A stretch of DNA of 64,000 nucleotides from NCBI RefSeq assembly GCF_024345415.1, contig NZ_JAGQBB010000012.1:30912-94911 (forward strand), written 5' to 3'. Both the position numbers and the translations under genes were made by a program. The notes beneath the pieces are model-generated. The model made no database searches, was not told where the DNA came from, and saw only the letters and a list, made by a program, of their open reading frames with translations. Source of the DNA: Synechococcus sp. Tobar12-5m-g. Lineage in GTDB: Bacteria; Cyanobacteriota; Cyanobacteriia; PCC-6307; Cyanobiaceae. Below are positions 26,670 through 35,471 of this stretch, one piece after another (position 1 is the stretch's first letter; every line of letters begins with the position of its first letter).

Positions 26670-26703
26670 GCGTTGGGCTCCGGCGCCCAGCGAAGCCCAA
26701 CGC
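26670..26703. terminator. Hairpin (10-bp perfect stem) between UPF0016 and RNB-like genes
   Basis: GCGTTGGGCT (26670-26679) pairs perfectly with AGCCCAACGC (26694-26703) around a 14-nt loop. It follows the second UPF0016 gene on the minus strand. No T-run follows, so it may be a weak terminator or an mRNA end-stabilising structure. Confidence 0.5.
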
Positions 26704-26724
26704 CCTCGGCGCCATCCAACCACT

Positions 26725-27009
26725 CTACGAATCCTCCCTTCCAGCCCGCACGAGCAGCCGGATGCCAATCAGCAGGAAGCCGGCGGAGGCGGCGAGTTGC
26801 AGGGCGTCGGCGGGGATCAGGCTGGAGAGGGAGCCACCAGCGAACGCCCCCAGCAGGCTGGCCAGAACCAGGGCTGCCGAGCTGCCTAGGAACACGGCCG
26901 CCGGTTTCGTGGTGGTGCCGCTGATCGTCACGATCGTGAGCTGGGTCTTGTCGCCAAGTTCGGCGAGGAAGACGGTGACAAAGGTGGAGGCCAGGAGGGG
27001 CAGTTGCAT
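26725..27009 (-). CDS. Half-size UPF0016/GDT1-family cation exchanger, subunit 2
   Basis: A 94-residue, three-helix membrane protein. Helix 1 carries TVFLAELGDKTQL, the E-x-G-D-K-(T/S) cation-binding motif of the UPF0016 (TMEM165/Gdt1/Mnx) family, which exports Mn or Ca in exchange for protons. Full-length members have two such motifs in six helices; this has one and must pair with a partner. The preceding gene encodes another half with its own motif, only 4 bp away. The two probably form a heteromer moving Mn into thylakoids or out of the cell. Confidence 0.87.
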   Translation of the reverse strand: MQLPLLASTFVTVFLAELGDKTQLTIVTISGTTTKPAAVFLGSSAALVLASLLGAFAGGSLSSLIPADALQLAASAGFLLIGIRLLVRAGREDS

Positions 27010-27013
27010 GGGG

Positions 27014-27421
27014 TTAGGGGTTGATCAGGCCGATGCCGGCTTGTGCGCCGAGCCAGAGGCCCAGGGACACCATCAACGCTCCGGAGATGCGCTCCAGCCG
27101 CTGGGGAGGCAGCACCGTTGCCAGCCAGCGTCCCAGCAGCACCCCCGCCAGGCTCGAGCAGATCAGGGCGAGGGCCGCCCCGGTGAACACCAGCAGGGGG
27201 CGCCCCGATTCAGCGGCCAGCAGCAGGGCGGCGAGCTGGGTCTTGTCCCCCAACTCGGCCAGGAACACCGTGGTGAAGGTGGTCAGGATGATCGCCAACA
27301 GCGTGGGATCAGCCGGTCCTGCGGCCGGAGCAACCGTTTTGGTCGCCTCCATGGGCTCCTTCCCGTCAGCTCGTTCTCCCGATTCGGAAGCGGTGTCCAG
27401 CGCTGTGCTGTCGTCGGTCAT
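27014..27421 (-). CDS. Half-size UPF0016/GDT1-family cation exchanger, subunit 1
   Basis: A 135-residue protein with a ~40-residue polar, acidic N-terminus and then three helices; helix 1 holds TTVFLAELGDKTQLAALLLA. Like its neighbour it has a single ELGDKTQ motif. Start at 27421 overlaps the YkgJ stop (ATGA). The N-terminal extension could face the cytosol and regulate or sort the complex. Split exchangers of this kind have been described in cyanobacteria as hemi manganese exchangers; I recall this without being able to check it. Confidence 0.87.
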   Translation of the reverse strand: MTDDSTALDTASESGERADGKEPMEATKTVAPAAGPADPTLLAIILTTFTTVFLAELGDKTQLAALLLAAESGRPLLVFTGAALALICSSLAGVLLGRWLATVLPPQRLERISGALMVSLGLWLGAQAGIGLINP

Positions 27422-27774
27422 GGCTCTCGGGTGGCCTGCTCGAACCGTCTCAACACGGTGCTGCGTCCCCCATACTCTTGGCGGATCTGCTGGCGGCAGC
27501 AGGCGATCGCGAAGCCTTCTTCCTCCTTGATCGGCACGTTGAACAGGGCTGCCAGGCTGTTCACCCGGCAGAAATCTGGCCGCTCCCCATAGATCCGGCA
27601 GCGGCGCCCGCCGGTGTCGAAGTGGATGCACCAGCCATCGCTGCCCACCATCGCCAGGTACTGGCTGCGTTGGTCGGCGCTGAGGGCGTCCAGGGCCTCG
27701 CCACGTCGCTCCGGATCCAGCCGGCAGCAGGCTCCACAGCCGCCGATGCAGCTCCAGTGGCTTCCGCAGCCCAT
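27418..27774 (-). CDS. YkgJ-family cysteine-cluster protein
   Basis: A 118-residue protein with the Cys-rich pattern of the YkgJ (putative zinc/iron chelating) family: MGCGSHWSC, GGCGACCRL, the CRIYGERPDFCRVNSLA core, and ACC near the end. Eight or more cysteines could bind an iron-sulfur or zinc centre. Start at ATG 27774 rather than TTG at 27777. It heads a coupled series with the two half-size metal exchangers, suggesting a joint role in metal handling. Confidence 0.82.
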   Translation of the reverse strand: MGCGSHWSCIGGCGACCRLDPERRGEALDALSADQRSQYLAMVGSDGWCIHFDTGGRRCRIYGERPDFCRVNSLAALFNVPIKEEEGFAIACCRQQIRQEYGGRSTVLRRFEQATREP

Positions 27775-27891
27775 CAACGCCCCCCTGGATGCTGTGACAA
27801 GCGGTCACAGTGGCACGGTCCGTGCTCGTGAGGGAGGCGGTGGCTCCCGTAACCTTGCAGCGAGATCGTTCTATTCGCGAGCCTGTCGTCC

Positions 27892-27999
27892 ATGGGTATC
27901 GACATCCATCTGATTGCCAACTTCATGGCCCTGGCGTTGATCACCCTGGCAGGCCCTGCGGTGATCTTCATCCTCTTCTATCGGCGCGGAGCCCTCTGA
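27892..27999 (+). CDS. psb30: Photosystem II reaction-centre protein Psb30 (Ycf12)
   Basis: A 35-residue single-span protein, [20 protein letters not shown] then [15 protein letters not shown]. This is the typical short Psb30/Ycf12 sequence: a short N-terminus, one helix and a basic YRRG end on the other face of the thylakoid membrane. It binds at the PSII periphery near cytochrome b559. Too short for usual length cut-offs. It is convergent with recJ, 3 bp from that gene's stop, and divergent from the YkgJ gene. Confidence 0.92.
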   Translation: MGIDIHLIANFMALALITLAGPAVIFILFYRRGAL

Positions 28000-28002
28000 A
28001 CC

Positions 28003-29949
28003 TCAGGCTGCCAGTCCCAGGGCCAGGGCGGCCTCCGCGAACAACCCCTTCAGGTAGGGATGCTGTTCTGCCTGATCGTCGTTTCCGGGGTCCGTTGAGC
28101 TGAGCTCATCGCCCGCTTCGTTGCGGATCCGAACGGACTCTCCGACCCGTCGGCACCAGTAGGTGCGCTGCCGGCGCCGCAGCACCACCTCCCCACCGCC
28201 GCTGGGGCGCAGACCCACCAGCTCGAGCTGGAGCCGCTCCTCCCCCTGCCAGCGGTTGCTACGCAGGCGAAAGGCAACATCCACCAGCTCGGGCACCGCC
28301 CCTTCCCCCTGCCAGCGCCAGGCGATGGCCCGGTGGCTGCTGGCGTTCTGCTGCAAGGTGAGTTGCAGGTGGCCGCCGCGCAAGGGCCGCTGCTCCAGCA
28401 CCTGGCACCGGGCACTCCAGAACAACGGTGCGGCGAATCCAGCTCCCAGCGGTTCGAGCCGTTGCAGATCCCTCCAGAACGCCCGATCGATCCGATCGAG
28501 GCTGAGCAGGGCCTCCGGCTCCACCGGGACGCCGCCAGCCTGGCCGGCCAGCCAGTCTGTAGCCAGGGCATTGAGGGCCCCGTGCAGGGCCGCCACGTTC
28601 TCAGCCCGCACCGTGAAGCCACCGGCGGCGGGATGGCCGCCATGGCGCTCCAGCAGCGCCTCGCAGTGGCGCAGGGCCTGGTCCACGGCGAAACCACGGG
28701 GGGCCCGCACCGACGACCGCAGGCGCCCGTTGCCTTCGCTGGCCAGCAGGGCCACCGGCAGACCGAAGCGTTCGACCAACCGGGCGGCCACCACACCGAT
28801 CACCCCATGGTGCCAGTGCCCCTGGGCCAGCAGAAGGAAGGGTGAACGCTCCGGCCCATCCGCCTCCACCAGGGCGACCGCTTCGGCTTCGATCGCGTCG
28901 CAGAGTTCGCGGCGTTGCCGGTTGAGCGCTTCGCAGTCCTGGGCCAGCTCCATGGCCCGCTCCCTGTCTTCGGTGGTGAGCAGCTCCACCACCAGCTGGG
29001 GATCCCCCAGGCGGCCCACCGCGTTGATGCGGGGTGCCAGTTGAAAGGCCACGGCCGTGGCATCCAGGGGGGTTTCGCCCACGCCGGCCAGGCGTTGCAG
29101 GGCCTGCAGCCCCGGCAGGGTTGAGGCATGCAGCCGGGGCAACCCCTCCTGCAGCCAACGCCGGTTCACCCCAAGCAGCGGAGCCATGTCGGCGATGGTG
29201 CCGATGCAGAACAGGTCGAGCGCCATCGCCGTGGCGTCGTCACGACCCAGGCTGCCCGCCAGGGCAACCGCCAGCACATAGGCGAGTCCGACCCCGGCGA
29301 GTCCCCGGTAGGGGGAATCGGCCGGGGTGCAGGCCGGATGAAGCAAGGCCAGGCAGGGAGGCGGTTCCGGGGGCAGGGTGTGATGGTCGGTGAGGATCAC
29401 CTCCACTTGAAGGTCCTTGGCGCGCTCTAGGGCTTCCTTGGCCGCGATGCCGTTGTCGACGGTGACCAGCAGGCCGACCCCCTCGCCGGCCAGGCGCTCC
29501 ACCATGGCGGCATTCAGGCCATAGCCGTCCTCCTGACGGCTGGGGATCGCCGCGAGCGGCCTGGCCCCCAGCCGCTGCAGCACGCCCACCAGCAGGGCGG
29601 TGCTGGTCATGCCATCGGCGTCGTAATCACCGCAGATCGCCACCGCTTCGGCCGCACCGCAGGCCCGCCGCAGCCGCGCCACGGCCTTGTTGAGATCGTT
29701 GAAATGGGCCTGGGGGTCCGGGGCTGGGGCGGGCTTCAGCAGAGCGGTGATCGCCTCAGCACTGAGGAAGCCACGCCGTTGCAGCACCGCCAGCAATTCC
29801 GGCGGCAGGCCGAGGCCTTCGAGGGCCCCTGCTTCGATGCCCTCCTCGGCGGCAGGGAGCGCAGCGGGCAGTTGCCAGCGCTGCTGGGGCAGGCGGGAAT
29901 GCAACAGGTGCGTGCGGGGATCGGCGCAGTCTGGGCGGTTCTGCTCCAT
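28003..29949 (-). CDS. recJ: Single-stranded-DNA-specific exonuclease RecJ
   Basis: A 648-residue DHH-superfamily nuclease (5'-3' on single-stranded DNA) for recombination and mismatch repair. Motifs: CGDYDADGMTSTALL (motif I), VTVDNGIAAKEAL (motif II), LTDHHTLP (DHH, motif III), DLFCIGTIADMAPLLGVNR (motif IV). The DHHA1 region shows GHPAAGGFTV, and an OB-like tail follows. ATG at 29949 was chosen; the upstream extension would run into the divergent ycf20-like gene. Confidence 0.93.
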   Translation of the reverse strand: MEQNRPDCADPRTHLLHSRLPQQRWQLPAALPAAEEGIEAGALEGLGLPPELLAVLQRRGFLSAEAITALLKPAPAPDPQAHFNDLNKAVARLRRACGAAEAVAICGDYDADGMTSTALLVGVLQRLGARPLAAIPSRQEDGYGLNAAMVERLAGEGVGLLVTVDNGIAAKEALERAKDLQVEVILTDHHTLPPEPPPCLALLHPACTPADSPYRGLAGVGLAYVLAVALAGSLGRDDATAMALDLFCIGTIADMAPLLGVNRRWLQEGLPRLHASTLPGLQALQRLAGVGETPLDATAVAFQLAPRINAVGRLGDPQLVVELLTTEDRERAMELAQDCEALNRQRRELCDAIEAEAVALVEADGPERSPFLLLAQGHWHHGVIGVVAARLVERFGLPVALLASEGNGRLRSSVRAPRGFAVDQALRHCEALLERHGGHPAAGGFTVRAENVAALHGALNALATDWLAGQAGGVPVEPEALLSLDRIDRAFWRDLQRLEPLGAGFAAPLFWSARCQVLEQRPLRGGHLQLTLQQNASSHRAIAWRWQGEGAVPELVDVAFRLRSNRWQGEERLQLELVGLRPSGGGEVVLRRRQRTYWCRRVGESVRIRNEAGDELSSTDPGNDDQAEQHPYLKGLFAEAALALGLAA

Positions 29950-30023
29950 CGGGACCTTTAACGTGCGGGCAGACAAGATCGACCATTTCAGTCTTCCCAT
30001 CGTCACCCCCACGCTGCCCGTCG

Positions 30024-30368
30024 ATGAGCCGCCAGCCCTTCCAGGCAACCCGCTTCCAGTCGTTGCTGGAGCGTCTCAACGGCTTGGGGCTCGATTGGTT
30101 GCGCGGCAGCTGGCGGGATCGCAGCCTGGCACTGCTGGCACTGCTGCTCGGGCTCTATGCAGGCAACAACCTCACCACCTACGTTCTGTTCCGGTTTGGG
30201 ATGCGCCCCCTGGTGGTGCTGGGGATGGTGGTGCTTGTCGAGCTGCTGATCCGGCTGCGCAGCCACGTGGTCCAGAAAGATCGATCCCTCGCCTGGGTGC
30301 TCTGCGACAACGTCCGCATCGGTGTGGTCTATGCGGTGGTGCTGGAGGGTTTCAAGCTTGGCTCCTGA
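30024..30368 (+). CDS. ycf20: Ycf20-like protein (DUF565)
   Basis: A 114-residue membrane protein with a basic N-terminus, then GLYAGNNLTTYVLFRFGMRP and PLVVLGMVVLVELLIRL, and a third hydrophobic segment near the end (IGVVYAVVLEGFKLGS). This is the Ycf20/DUF565 pattern of cyanobacteria and plastids. Plant and algal mutants affect thermal dissipation of light energy, so a role in thylakoid energy handling is plausible here. Divergent from recJ. Confidence 0.85.
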   Translation: MSRQPFQATRFQSLLERLNGLGLDWLRGSWRDRSLALLALLLGLYAGNNLTTYVLFRFGMRPLVVLGMVVLVELLIRLRSHVVQKDRSLAWVLCDNVRIGVVYAVVLEGFKLGS

Positions 30369-30381
30369 GCAAAGGGAAAGC

Positions 30382-30561
30382 TCAGCTGGCCTCGTCTTCG
30401 GAGGCGTCATCGATCGGATAGACGAAGCCCTGGGCGCGGCCGCTCAGCACGGCCTTCCCCAGCGAGAGCGCTTTTCTGGCCGCGACGGTGGCCTGGGCCT
30501 TCCAGTGGGCATGGCGTTGGTTGCGCTTGCCTTTCGATGTTTTCTTCTTTGGAGCAGCCAT
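30382..30561 (-). CDS. rpmF: 50S ribosomal protein L32
   Basis: A 59-residue basic protein starting [20 protein letters not shown], the unmistakable L32 N-terminus, followed by [19 protein letters not shown]. It ends in an acidic tail, DDASEDEAS. The zinc cysteines of some L32 forms are absent. AAGGAAGGG lies just upstream of the ATG. It is convergent with ycf20 (13 bp between stops) and divergent from ftsH. Confidence 0.95.
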   Translation of the reverse strand: MAAPKKKTSKGKRNQRHAHWKAQATVAARKALSLGKAVLSGRAQGFVYPIDDASEDEAS

Positions 30562-30619
30562 TCCCTTCCTTCAGCCAAACAACGATCATCTGCTTTTCTG
30601 GGGCCTTTCGTCAAATCGT

Positions 30620-30625
30620 TAAACT
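30620..30625 (+). promoter_or_regulatory. Putative -10 box (TAAACT) of the ftsH-like gene
   Basis: TAAACT on the plus strand 20 nt before the GTG of the ftsH-like gene. On the minus strand the same A/T-rich patch reads TTTAACGAT and may serve rpmF. Weakly supported. Confidence 0.28.
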
Positions 30626-30644
30626 GCCTGGAAAGACCAGCCCT

Positions 30645-32669
30645 GTGAGCCGCACACCTCCCGTGTTTCCGCTCTGGCCCACCGGCCATGGCCACGTTCT
30701 GGCGACTACCACAGGCCCATCCAGGGCATCGGCTCCGGCTGAAGCAGCCCCCACAGCTCCCGGGAAGATTCCGATCGCAGATCCTGCTCCTCCCCCCCCC
30801 GAAAGCCCCCGTCCCAGCCTCTTCGGGGGCCTTGGCCAAAGAACGTCCCAGCCGCCCTCCTACAGCGAGCTTCTGCAGCTGATCCGCACCGGCAAGGTCA
30901 AGGAGCTCGACCTCTCGCCGCGCCAGCGGGAGGTTTCGGTGGCCTTCACAGATGGAACCCGGGCGGATGTGGCCGTCTTTGCCAACGATTCGCTCCTGCT
31001 GAGCACGGCACAGCAAGCCAATGTGCCGCTGAGCGTGCGGGATGAGCGCGCCCAGGACGCCTCCGCCGGCCTGGTGGTCAACGTTCTGCTGGTGGTCCTG
31101 CTGGTCGGCGGTCTCACCCTGCTGATCAAGCGCTCCTCCCAGGTGGCGAACAAGGCCCTCGGCTTCGGCCGCAGCCAACCCCGGCTTCAAGCCGAGGGCA
31201 CGGTGACCGTGCGCTTCGAGGATGTGGCCGGCATCAATGAGGCCAAGGAGGAGCTGCAGGAGGTGGTGACCTTCCTGAAGCAGCCCGAACGGTTCACCTC
31301 GATCGGAGCCAAGATTCCAAAGGGGGTGCTGCTGGTGGGTCCGCCCGGCACCGGCAAAACCCTTCTGGCCAAGGCGATCGCCGGCGAGGCCGGCGTGCCG
31401 TTCTTCTCGATGGCCGCCTCGGAATTCGTGGAGATGTTCGTCGGTGTGGGGGCGAGCCGGGTCCGCGACCTGTTCAAACGCGCCAAGGAGAAAGCGCCCT
31501 GCATCATCTTCATCGATGAGGTCGACGCGGTCGGCCGCCAGCGCGGGGCCGGCATCGGCGGCGGCAACGACGAGCGGGAGCAGACCCTCAACCAGTTGCT
31601 CACGGAGATGGATGGGTTCGAGGAGAACTCCGGCGTGATCCTGCTGGCCGCCACCAACCGCTCCGATGTGCTGGATGTCGCCCTGACCCGGCCGGGTCGC
31701 TTCGATCGTCAGATCACCGTGGATCTTCCTGACCGCCGCGGACGCGAGGCGATCCTGGCCGTCCATGCCCGCAGCCGTCCCCTCTCCCCGGAGGTTTCCC
31801 TGGCGGCCTGGGCCGCGCGCACCCCTGGGTTTTCCGGGGCAGACCTGGCAAACCTGCTCAACGAGGGCGCCATCCTCACCGCCCGGCGGCAGATGAGCAG
31901 CATCGATGATCTTGCCCTCAGCGACGCCCTGGAGCGCATCACCATGGGTCTGGCCGTCGCACCGCTCCAGGACAGCGCCAAGAAGCGGTTGATCGGTTAC
32001 CACGAAGTGGGCCATGCCCTGCTGACCACCTTGCTCCCCCATGGCGACCGGCTCGACAAGGTCACCCTTTTGCCCCGCTCCGGCGGGGTCGGTGGTTTCG
32101 CCCGGACCACCCCTGATGAGGACATCCTTGATTCCGGGCTGATCAGCCGGTCCTATCTGCGCACCCGGCTGGTGGTGGTGATGGGGGGAAGGGCGGCAGA
32201 ACTGGTGGTGTTCGGTCCCAGCGAGATCACCCAGGGTGCCTCGGGCGACCTGCAGATGGCCACGCAGATCTGCCGCGAGATGGTCACCCGCTACGGCTTC
32301 TCCGGGCTCGGTCCGGTGGCCCTCGAGGGGGACGCCACCGAGGTGTTCCTTGGCCGGGATCTGATTCACACCCGCCCCAGCTACGCCGAAACCACCGGCC
32401 GGCGCATCGATTCCCAGGTTCATGATCTAGCCCAGGAGGCCCTGGATCAGGCCCTCGCCCTGCTGGGGCCCCGCCGCGAACTGCTCGATCTGCTGGTTGA
32501 GCAGCTGATCGAGCAGGAAACCCTTGGAGGGGATGCCTTCCGTAGCCTCGTCGAGGACTACGAAGCCGCCCACCCCGTCGGCCTGGCTGAGCCGGCTACG
32601 GCCCAGGGGTCAGTCCCCTTGAAGGCCGCTGCTGAAGCGGATGTCCAGGCTGCGCAGGTAGGTGTGTAG
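30645..32669 (+). CDS. ftsH: FtsH-family AAA protease, apparently lacking the first membrane helix
   Basis: A 674-residue FtsH homologue. A Pro-rich N-terminus (residues 1-~60) leads into the FtsH extracytoplasmic fold ([19 protein letters not shown]) and one membrane helix ([20 protein letters not shown], ~150). The AAA domain has Walker A GPPGTGKT (~232), Walker [13 protein letters not shown] and the SRH with [19 protein letters not shown]. The protease site is HEVGH (~452). Usual FtsH has an N-terminal helix before the periplasmic fold; none is visible here from GTG 30645. An ATG at 30537 would lie inside rpmF on the other strand and is unlikely. Its 3' end overlaps the cupin gene by 60 bp. 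Confidence 0.9.
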   Translation: MSRTPPVFPLWPTGHGHVLATTTGPSRASAPAEAAPTAPGKIPIADPAPPPPESPRPSLFGGLGQRTSQPPSYSELLQLIRTGKVKELDLSPRQREVSVAFTDGTRADVAVFANDSLLLSTAQQANVPLSVRDERAQDASAGLVVNVLLVVLLVGGLTLLIKRSSQVANKALGFGRSQPRLQAEGTVTVRFEDVAGINEAKEELQEVVTFLKQPERFTSIGAKIPKGVLLVGPPGTGKTLLAKAIAGEAGVPFFSMAASEFVEMFVGVGASRVRDLFKRAKEKAPCIIFIDEVDAVGRQRGAGIGGGNDEREQTLNQLLTEMDGFEENSGVILLAATNRSDVLDVALTRPGRFDRQITVDLPDRRGREAILAVHARSRPLSPEVSLAAWAARTPGFSGADLANLLNEGAILTARRQMSSIDDLALSDALERITMGLAVAPLQDSAKKRLIGYHEVGHALLTTLLPHGDRLDKVTLLPRSGGVGGFARTTPDEDILDSGLISRSYLRTRLVVVMGGRAAELVVFGPSEITQGASGDLQMATQICREMVTRYGFSGLGPVALEGDATEVFLGRDLIHTRPSYAETTGRRIDSQVHDLAQEALDQALALLGPRRELLDLLVEQLIEQETLGGDAFRSLVEDYEAAHPVGLAEPATAQGSVPLKAAAEADVQAAQVGV

Positions 32670-33593
32670 GCCGGCATCCTGAATCGGCAGCAGCAGGGCT
32701 GGATGGCCGCTGTCGTTGACGTGGGAGTGCCAATGGCCCGGGGGCGTCACGAAGGCGGCGCCGGGTTCCCAGGCCATGCTCAGGGGATTGCGGATGGTGC
32801 CATCAGCATTGAGCTCAGGCCCCGAGAGGGTGACGCAACCCGGCTGGCAGTCGATCACCAGGTCGAGGGCCACGGACTGGTGGCGGTGGGGTGGCTGGAT
32901 CGCGCCGGCAGGCACCAGCCCGTACATCGCCCATAGGGTGTGGGTCACGGTCCGGCTGGCGGGCAGATCCTTGTTGGCCAGGAGAAGGCTGAGCCGGTTG
33001 CTGCGGGCGCTGCTGGGGTCGGCCGCCAGGGCCGCCAGCTCCTGGCGCAGCCAGGCCCCCGGGTAGTGGGTGGCCTCGAAGCGGGGGGTGTCGGCCGTCA
33101 CCCCCAGGAAGCTGAGCAGGGGGCCGTCATGGACCCAGTAGAGAACGCTTTCAGCGGAGGCTTCCAGCCTGGGGGCGGCTCCCGCCGGCAGCACGAACAG
33201 ATCGCCTGTGCTCCAGGACTGGATCAGCTCCGCTCCATGGAGGCTGGCCGGCCTGAGGCAGCGCCCCTCACCCCGCAGCACGAAGAACAGGGAACTGGTG
33301 GCGTTGGCGCCCACCTCAAGGGCTTCCCCCCGGAGGATCCGCACGAAGTTGGCCGAAAGGGCTGGGCTGGTGGCCGGCCCCTGGCAACCGAGACCGGCGC
33401 TGAGATCCAGGGGGAGGATGGCGCTTGGGCCACTGGAATGGAGGTCGGGTCCCCAGCGACCCTCCGGGATCGGCTCGGTGAGTCCCGGGCGGATCGGGTT
33501 GGCGGCCTGGCGGTAATCGAACAGCTCAGCCTTGCCCAGGGGCGCTGGGCTTGTGGTTGGGGCGGTTCGGGTGGGACGGGTTGCCTGGGTCAT
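32610..33593 (-). CDS. Cupin-domain protein, gentisate-dioxygenase-like
   Basis: A 327-residue bicupin. Cupin 1 has GANATSSLFFVLRGEG and GDLFVLPAG. Cupin 2 has the metal-ligand set IQPPHRHQSVALDLVIDC and FVTPPGHWHSHVN, so the C-terminal cupin probably binds iron or manganese. The layout resembles gentisate 1,2-dioxygenases and related bicupins; substrate not known. Start at ATG 33593 chosen over GTG 33605. Its last 60 bp overlap the end of the ftsH-like gene on the other strand. Confidence 0.78.
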   Translation of the reverse strand: MTQATRPTRTAPTTSPAPLGKAELFDYRQAANPIRPGLTEPIPEGRWGPDLHSSGPSAILPLDLSAGLGCQGPATSPALSANFVRILRGEALEVGANATSSLFFVLRGEGRCLRPASLHGAELIQSWSTGDLFVLPAGAAPRLEASAESVLYWVHDGPLLSFLGVTADTPRFEATHYPGAWLRQELAALAADPSSARSNRLSLLLANKDLPASRTVTHTLWAMYGLVPAGAIQPPHRHQSVALDLVIDCQPGCVTLSGPELNADGTIRNPLSMAWEPGAAFVTPPGHWHSHVNDSGHPALLLPIQDAGLHTYLRSLDIRFSSGLQGD

Positions 33594-33684
33594 GGGTCCA
33601 GCCACGTAGGAAAGAAAGCCTATGGACCCCGGAGGGGAGATTGGCTGGCTGGTTCTGTTTCAACCGCACAGTGCCGGGTTTGGT

Positions 33685-33960
33685 TCAGCCGCCGGCCACG
33701 GCCGGCACGATGCTGACCTCGTCGCCGTCGCTGAGGGCGGTGGCCTGGTGATCGAGAAAACGGATGTCCTCGCTATTGACGTAGACGTTCAGGAAGCGGC
33801 GCAGCTTGCCGTTCTCATCGGTGAGGCGGGCCAGGATGCCAGGGAAGTGGCCTTCGAGGGCCTTGAGCAGCTCGTCGACCGTGGCGGCGTTGACCTCCAC
33901 GCTGGCTTGCTCCGCGGTGAACTTCTGGAGCGGGGTGGGGATCAGAACCAGAATCGACAT
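33685..33960 (-). CDS. MoaD/ThiS-family ubiquitin-like sulfur carrier
   Basis: A 91-residue beta-grasp protein, starting [18 protein letters not shown] and ending SIVPAVAGG. The exposed C-terminal Gly-Gly is the site of thiocarboxylation in MoaD, ThiS and Cys[16 protein letters not shown] and [17 protein letters not shown] fit the family. It lies 80 bp downstream of thrC on the same strand, not near molybdopterin or thiamine genes, which points to a carrier for amino-acid sulfur transfer (as CysO or HcyS) rather than cofactor synthesis. That role is inference. Confidence 0.85.
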   Translation of the reverse strand: MSILVLIPTPLQKFTAEQASVEVNAATVDELLKALEGHFPGILARLTDENGKLRRFLNVYVNSEDIRFLDHQATALSDGDEVSIVPAVAGG

Positions 33961-34040
33961 GGGCTGGGGGGTGAAAGGCAGCCGCCCGATTGAGCGGCAA
34001 GGACAGGACGGCAAGAACGGGGTGAGCCGAGCAGTGGAGG

Positions 34041-35327
34041 TCAGACCCCCATCGGTTCCCAGCTGGCCCGTTGCAGGGACTGGGCCCGCTCCCAGGCCGC
34101 GTTGAAGCTGGCCAGCTGGGGTTCGATGGTGTGGGGTTCACCCACCACCCCGCTGATCGCCTCGAGGGTTTTGAGACCGTTGCCGGTGATGTAGGCCACG
34201 GTGGTTTCCTCGGGATCGATCGTGCCCGCCTCCGCCAGTTTCTTGAGCACGGCGATCGTGGTGCCCCCCGCCGTTTCGGTGAACACCCCCTCGGTTTCGG
34301 CGAGAAGCTGGATGCCCGCCACGATTTCAGCGTCATTCACCGAGGCGATCGTGCCGCCGCTGCGCCGGGCGAGGTCGAGAGCGTAGGGGCCATCGGCCGG
34401 GTTGCCGATCGCGATCGATTTGGCGATGGTGTGGGGCTTGACGGGGGTGATGAAGTCCCGGCCAGCAGCGAAGGCCTGGGCGATCGGCGAGCAGCCTTCC
34501 GCCTGGGCGCCACTGAAGCGTACGGGCTTCTCGTCCACCAGCCCCACCTTGACGAAGTCATCGAAACCCTTGCGGATCTTGGTGAACAGGGAGCCGGAGG
34601 CCAGCGGCGCCACGATGTGATCCGGCAGCCGCCAGCCGAGTTGCTCGATCACCTCGTAGCCGAGGGTTTTCGAGCCTTCCGAGTAGTAAGGGCGCAGGTT
34701 GATGTTCACGAACCCCCAGCCGTAGGTGTTGGCCACTTCCGAGCAGAGCCGGTTCACCTGGTCGTAGTTGCCCTTCACCGCCATCAGGGTGGGGTTGTAG
34801 ATCAGGGTGCCGAGCACCTTGCCGAGCTCCAGATCGCTGGGGATGAACACGCAGCACTCGAGGCCTGCGTGGGCGGCGATGGCGGCGGTGGAGTTGGCCA
34901 GATTGCCGGTGGAAGCGCAGCTGACCGTGGTGAAGCCGAGCTCCCGCGCCCGGGTCAGGGCCACCGACACCACCCGGTCCTTAAAGGAGAGGGTGGGCAT
35001 GTTGACGCCGTCGTTCTTGATGTACAGGTGCTTGAGGCCGAGGCGGCGGGCCAGGCGGTTGGCGCGCACCAGGGGCGTGAAGCCGGTTCCCACGTCGATC
35101 GGATCGCCCTCGATCGGCAGGAACTCGCGGTAGCGCCAGATCGAACTGGGGCCGGCCTCGATCGAGGCCCGGCTCACCCGGGAACGGATTGCGTCGTAGT
35201 CGTAGACGACCTCCAGCGGGCCGAAACAGACGTCTTCACAGACGTGGCGGGCCGTGGCCGCGTAGGGGTGGCCGCACTCCTTGCAGCGAAGGCCCGTGAA
35301 CGTGGCGCGGGAAAGGGTGGCCGTCAC
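34041..35327 (-). CDS. thrC: Threonine synthase
   Basis: A 428-residue PLP enzyme converting O-phosphohomoserine to threonine. An N-terminal zinc-ribbon-like stretch ([20 protein letters not shown]) precedes the fold-type II core. The PLP lysine is in [10 protein letters not shown], the phosphate/substrate loop in [14 protein letters not shown], and the glycine-rich region near [18 protein letters not shown] at 35327 gives normal length; the frame stays open upstream without homology. Followed by the MoaD/ThiS-like carrier. Confidence 0.93.
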   Translation of the reverse strand: MTATLSRATFTGLRCKECGHPYAATARHVCEDVCFGPLEVVYDYDAIRSRVSRASIEAGPSSIWRYREFLPIEGDPIDVGTGFTPLVRANRLARRLGLKHLYIKNDGVNMPTLSFKDRVVSVALTRARELGFTTVSCASTGNLANSTAAIAAHAGLECCVFIPSDLELGKVLGTLIYNPTLMAVKGNYDQVNRLCSEVANTYGWGFVNINLRPYYSEGSKTLGYEVIEQLGWRLPDHIVAPLASGSLFTKIRKGFDDFVKVGLVDEKPVRFSGAQAEGCSPIAQAFAAGRDFITPVKPHTIAKSIAIGNPADGPYALDLARRSGGTIASVNDAEIVAGIQLLAETEGVFTETAGGTTIAVLKKLAEAGTIDPEETTVAYITGNGLKTLEAISGVVGEPHTIEPQLASFNAAWERAQSLQRASWEPMGV

Positions 35328-35471
35328 GGTCCCACAGCAGCGGAACAGAAAGCTAGCAGTGCTGCCTGGTAGCTCTGTTGAAACCCGACCTGGCAAGTCG
35401 GAATAAAGGCCAAGCCTTGGTTGCGGCTGATTTCATGGCTCAATCGACAGTCCACTCTCTAGCCTCAGCCC

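Noticed and set aside
24593..27592. 999-codon plus-strand frame, the longest in the window
   Set aside because: Antisense to the RNB-like and UPF0016 genes, which have clear domain motifs; product is Gln/Gly/Arg-rich without motifs.
30444..32423. 659-codon minus-strand frame opposite ftsH
   Set aside because: Antisense to the AAA protease and also overlaps rpmF in another frame.
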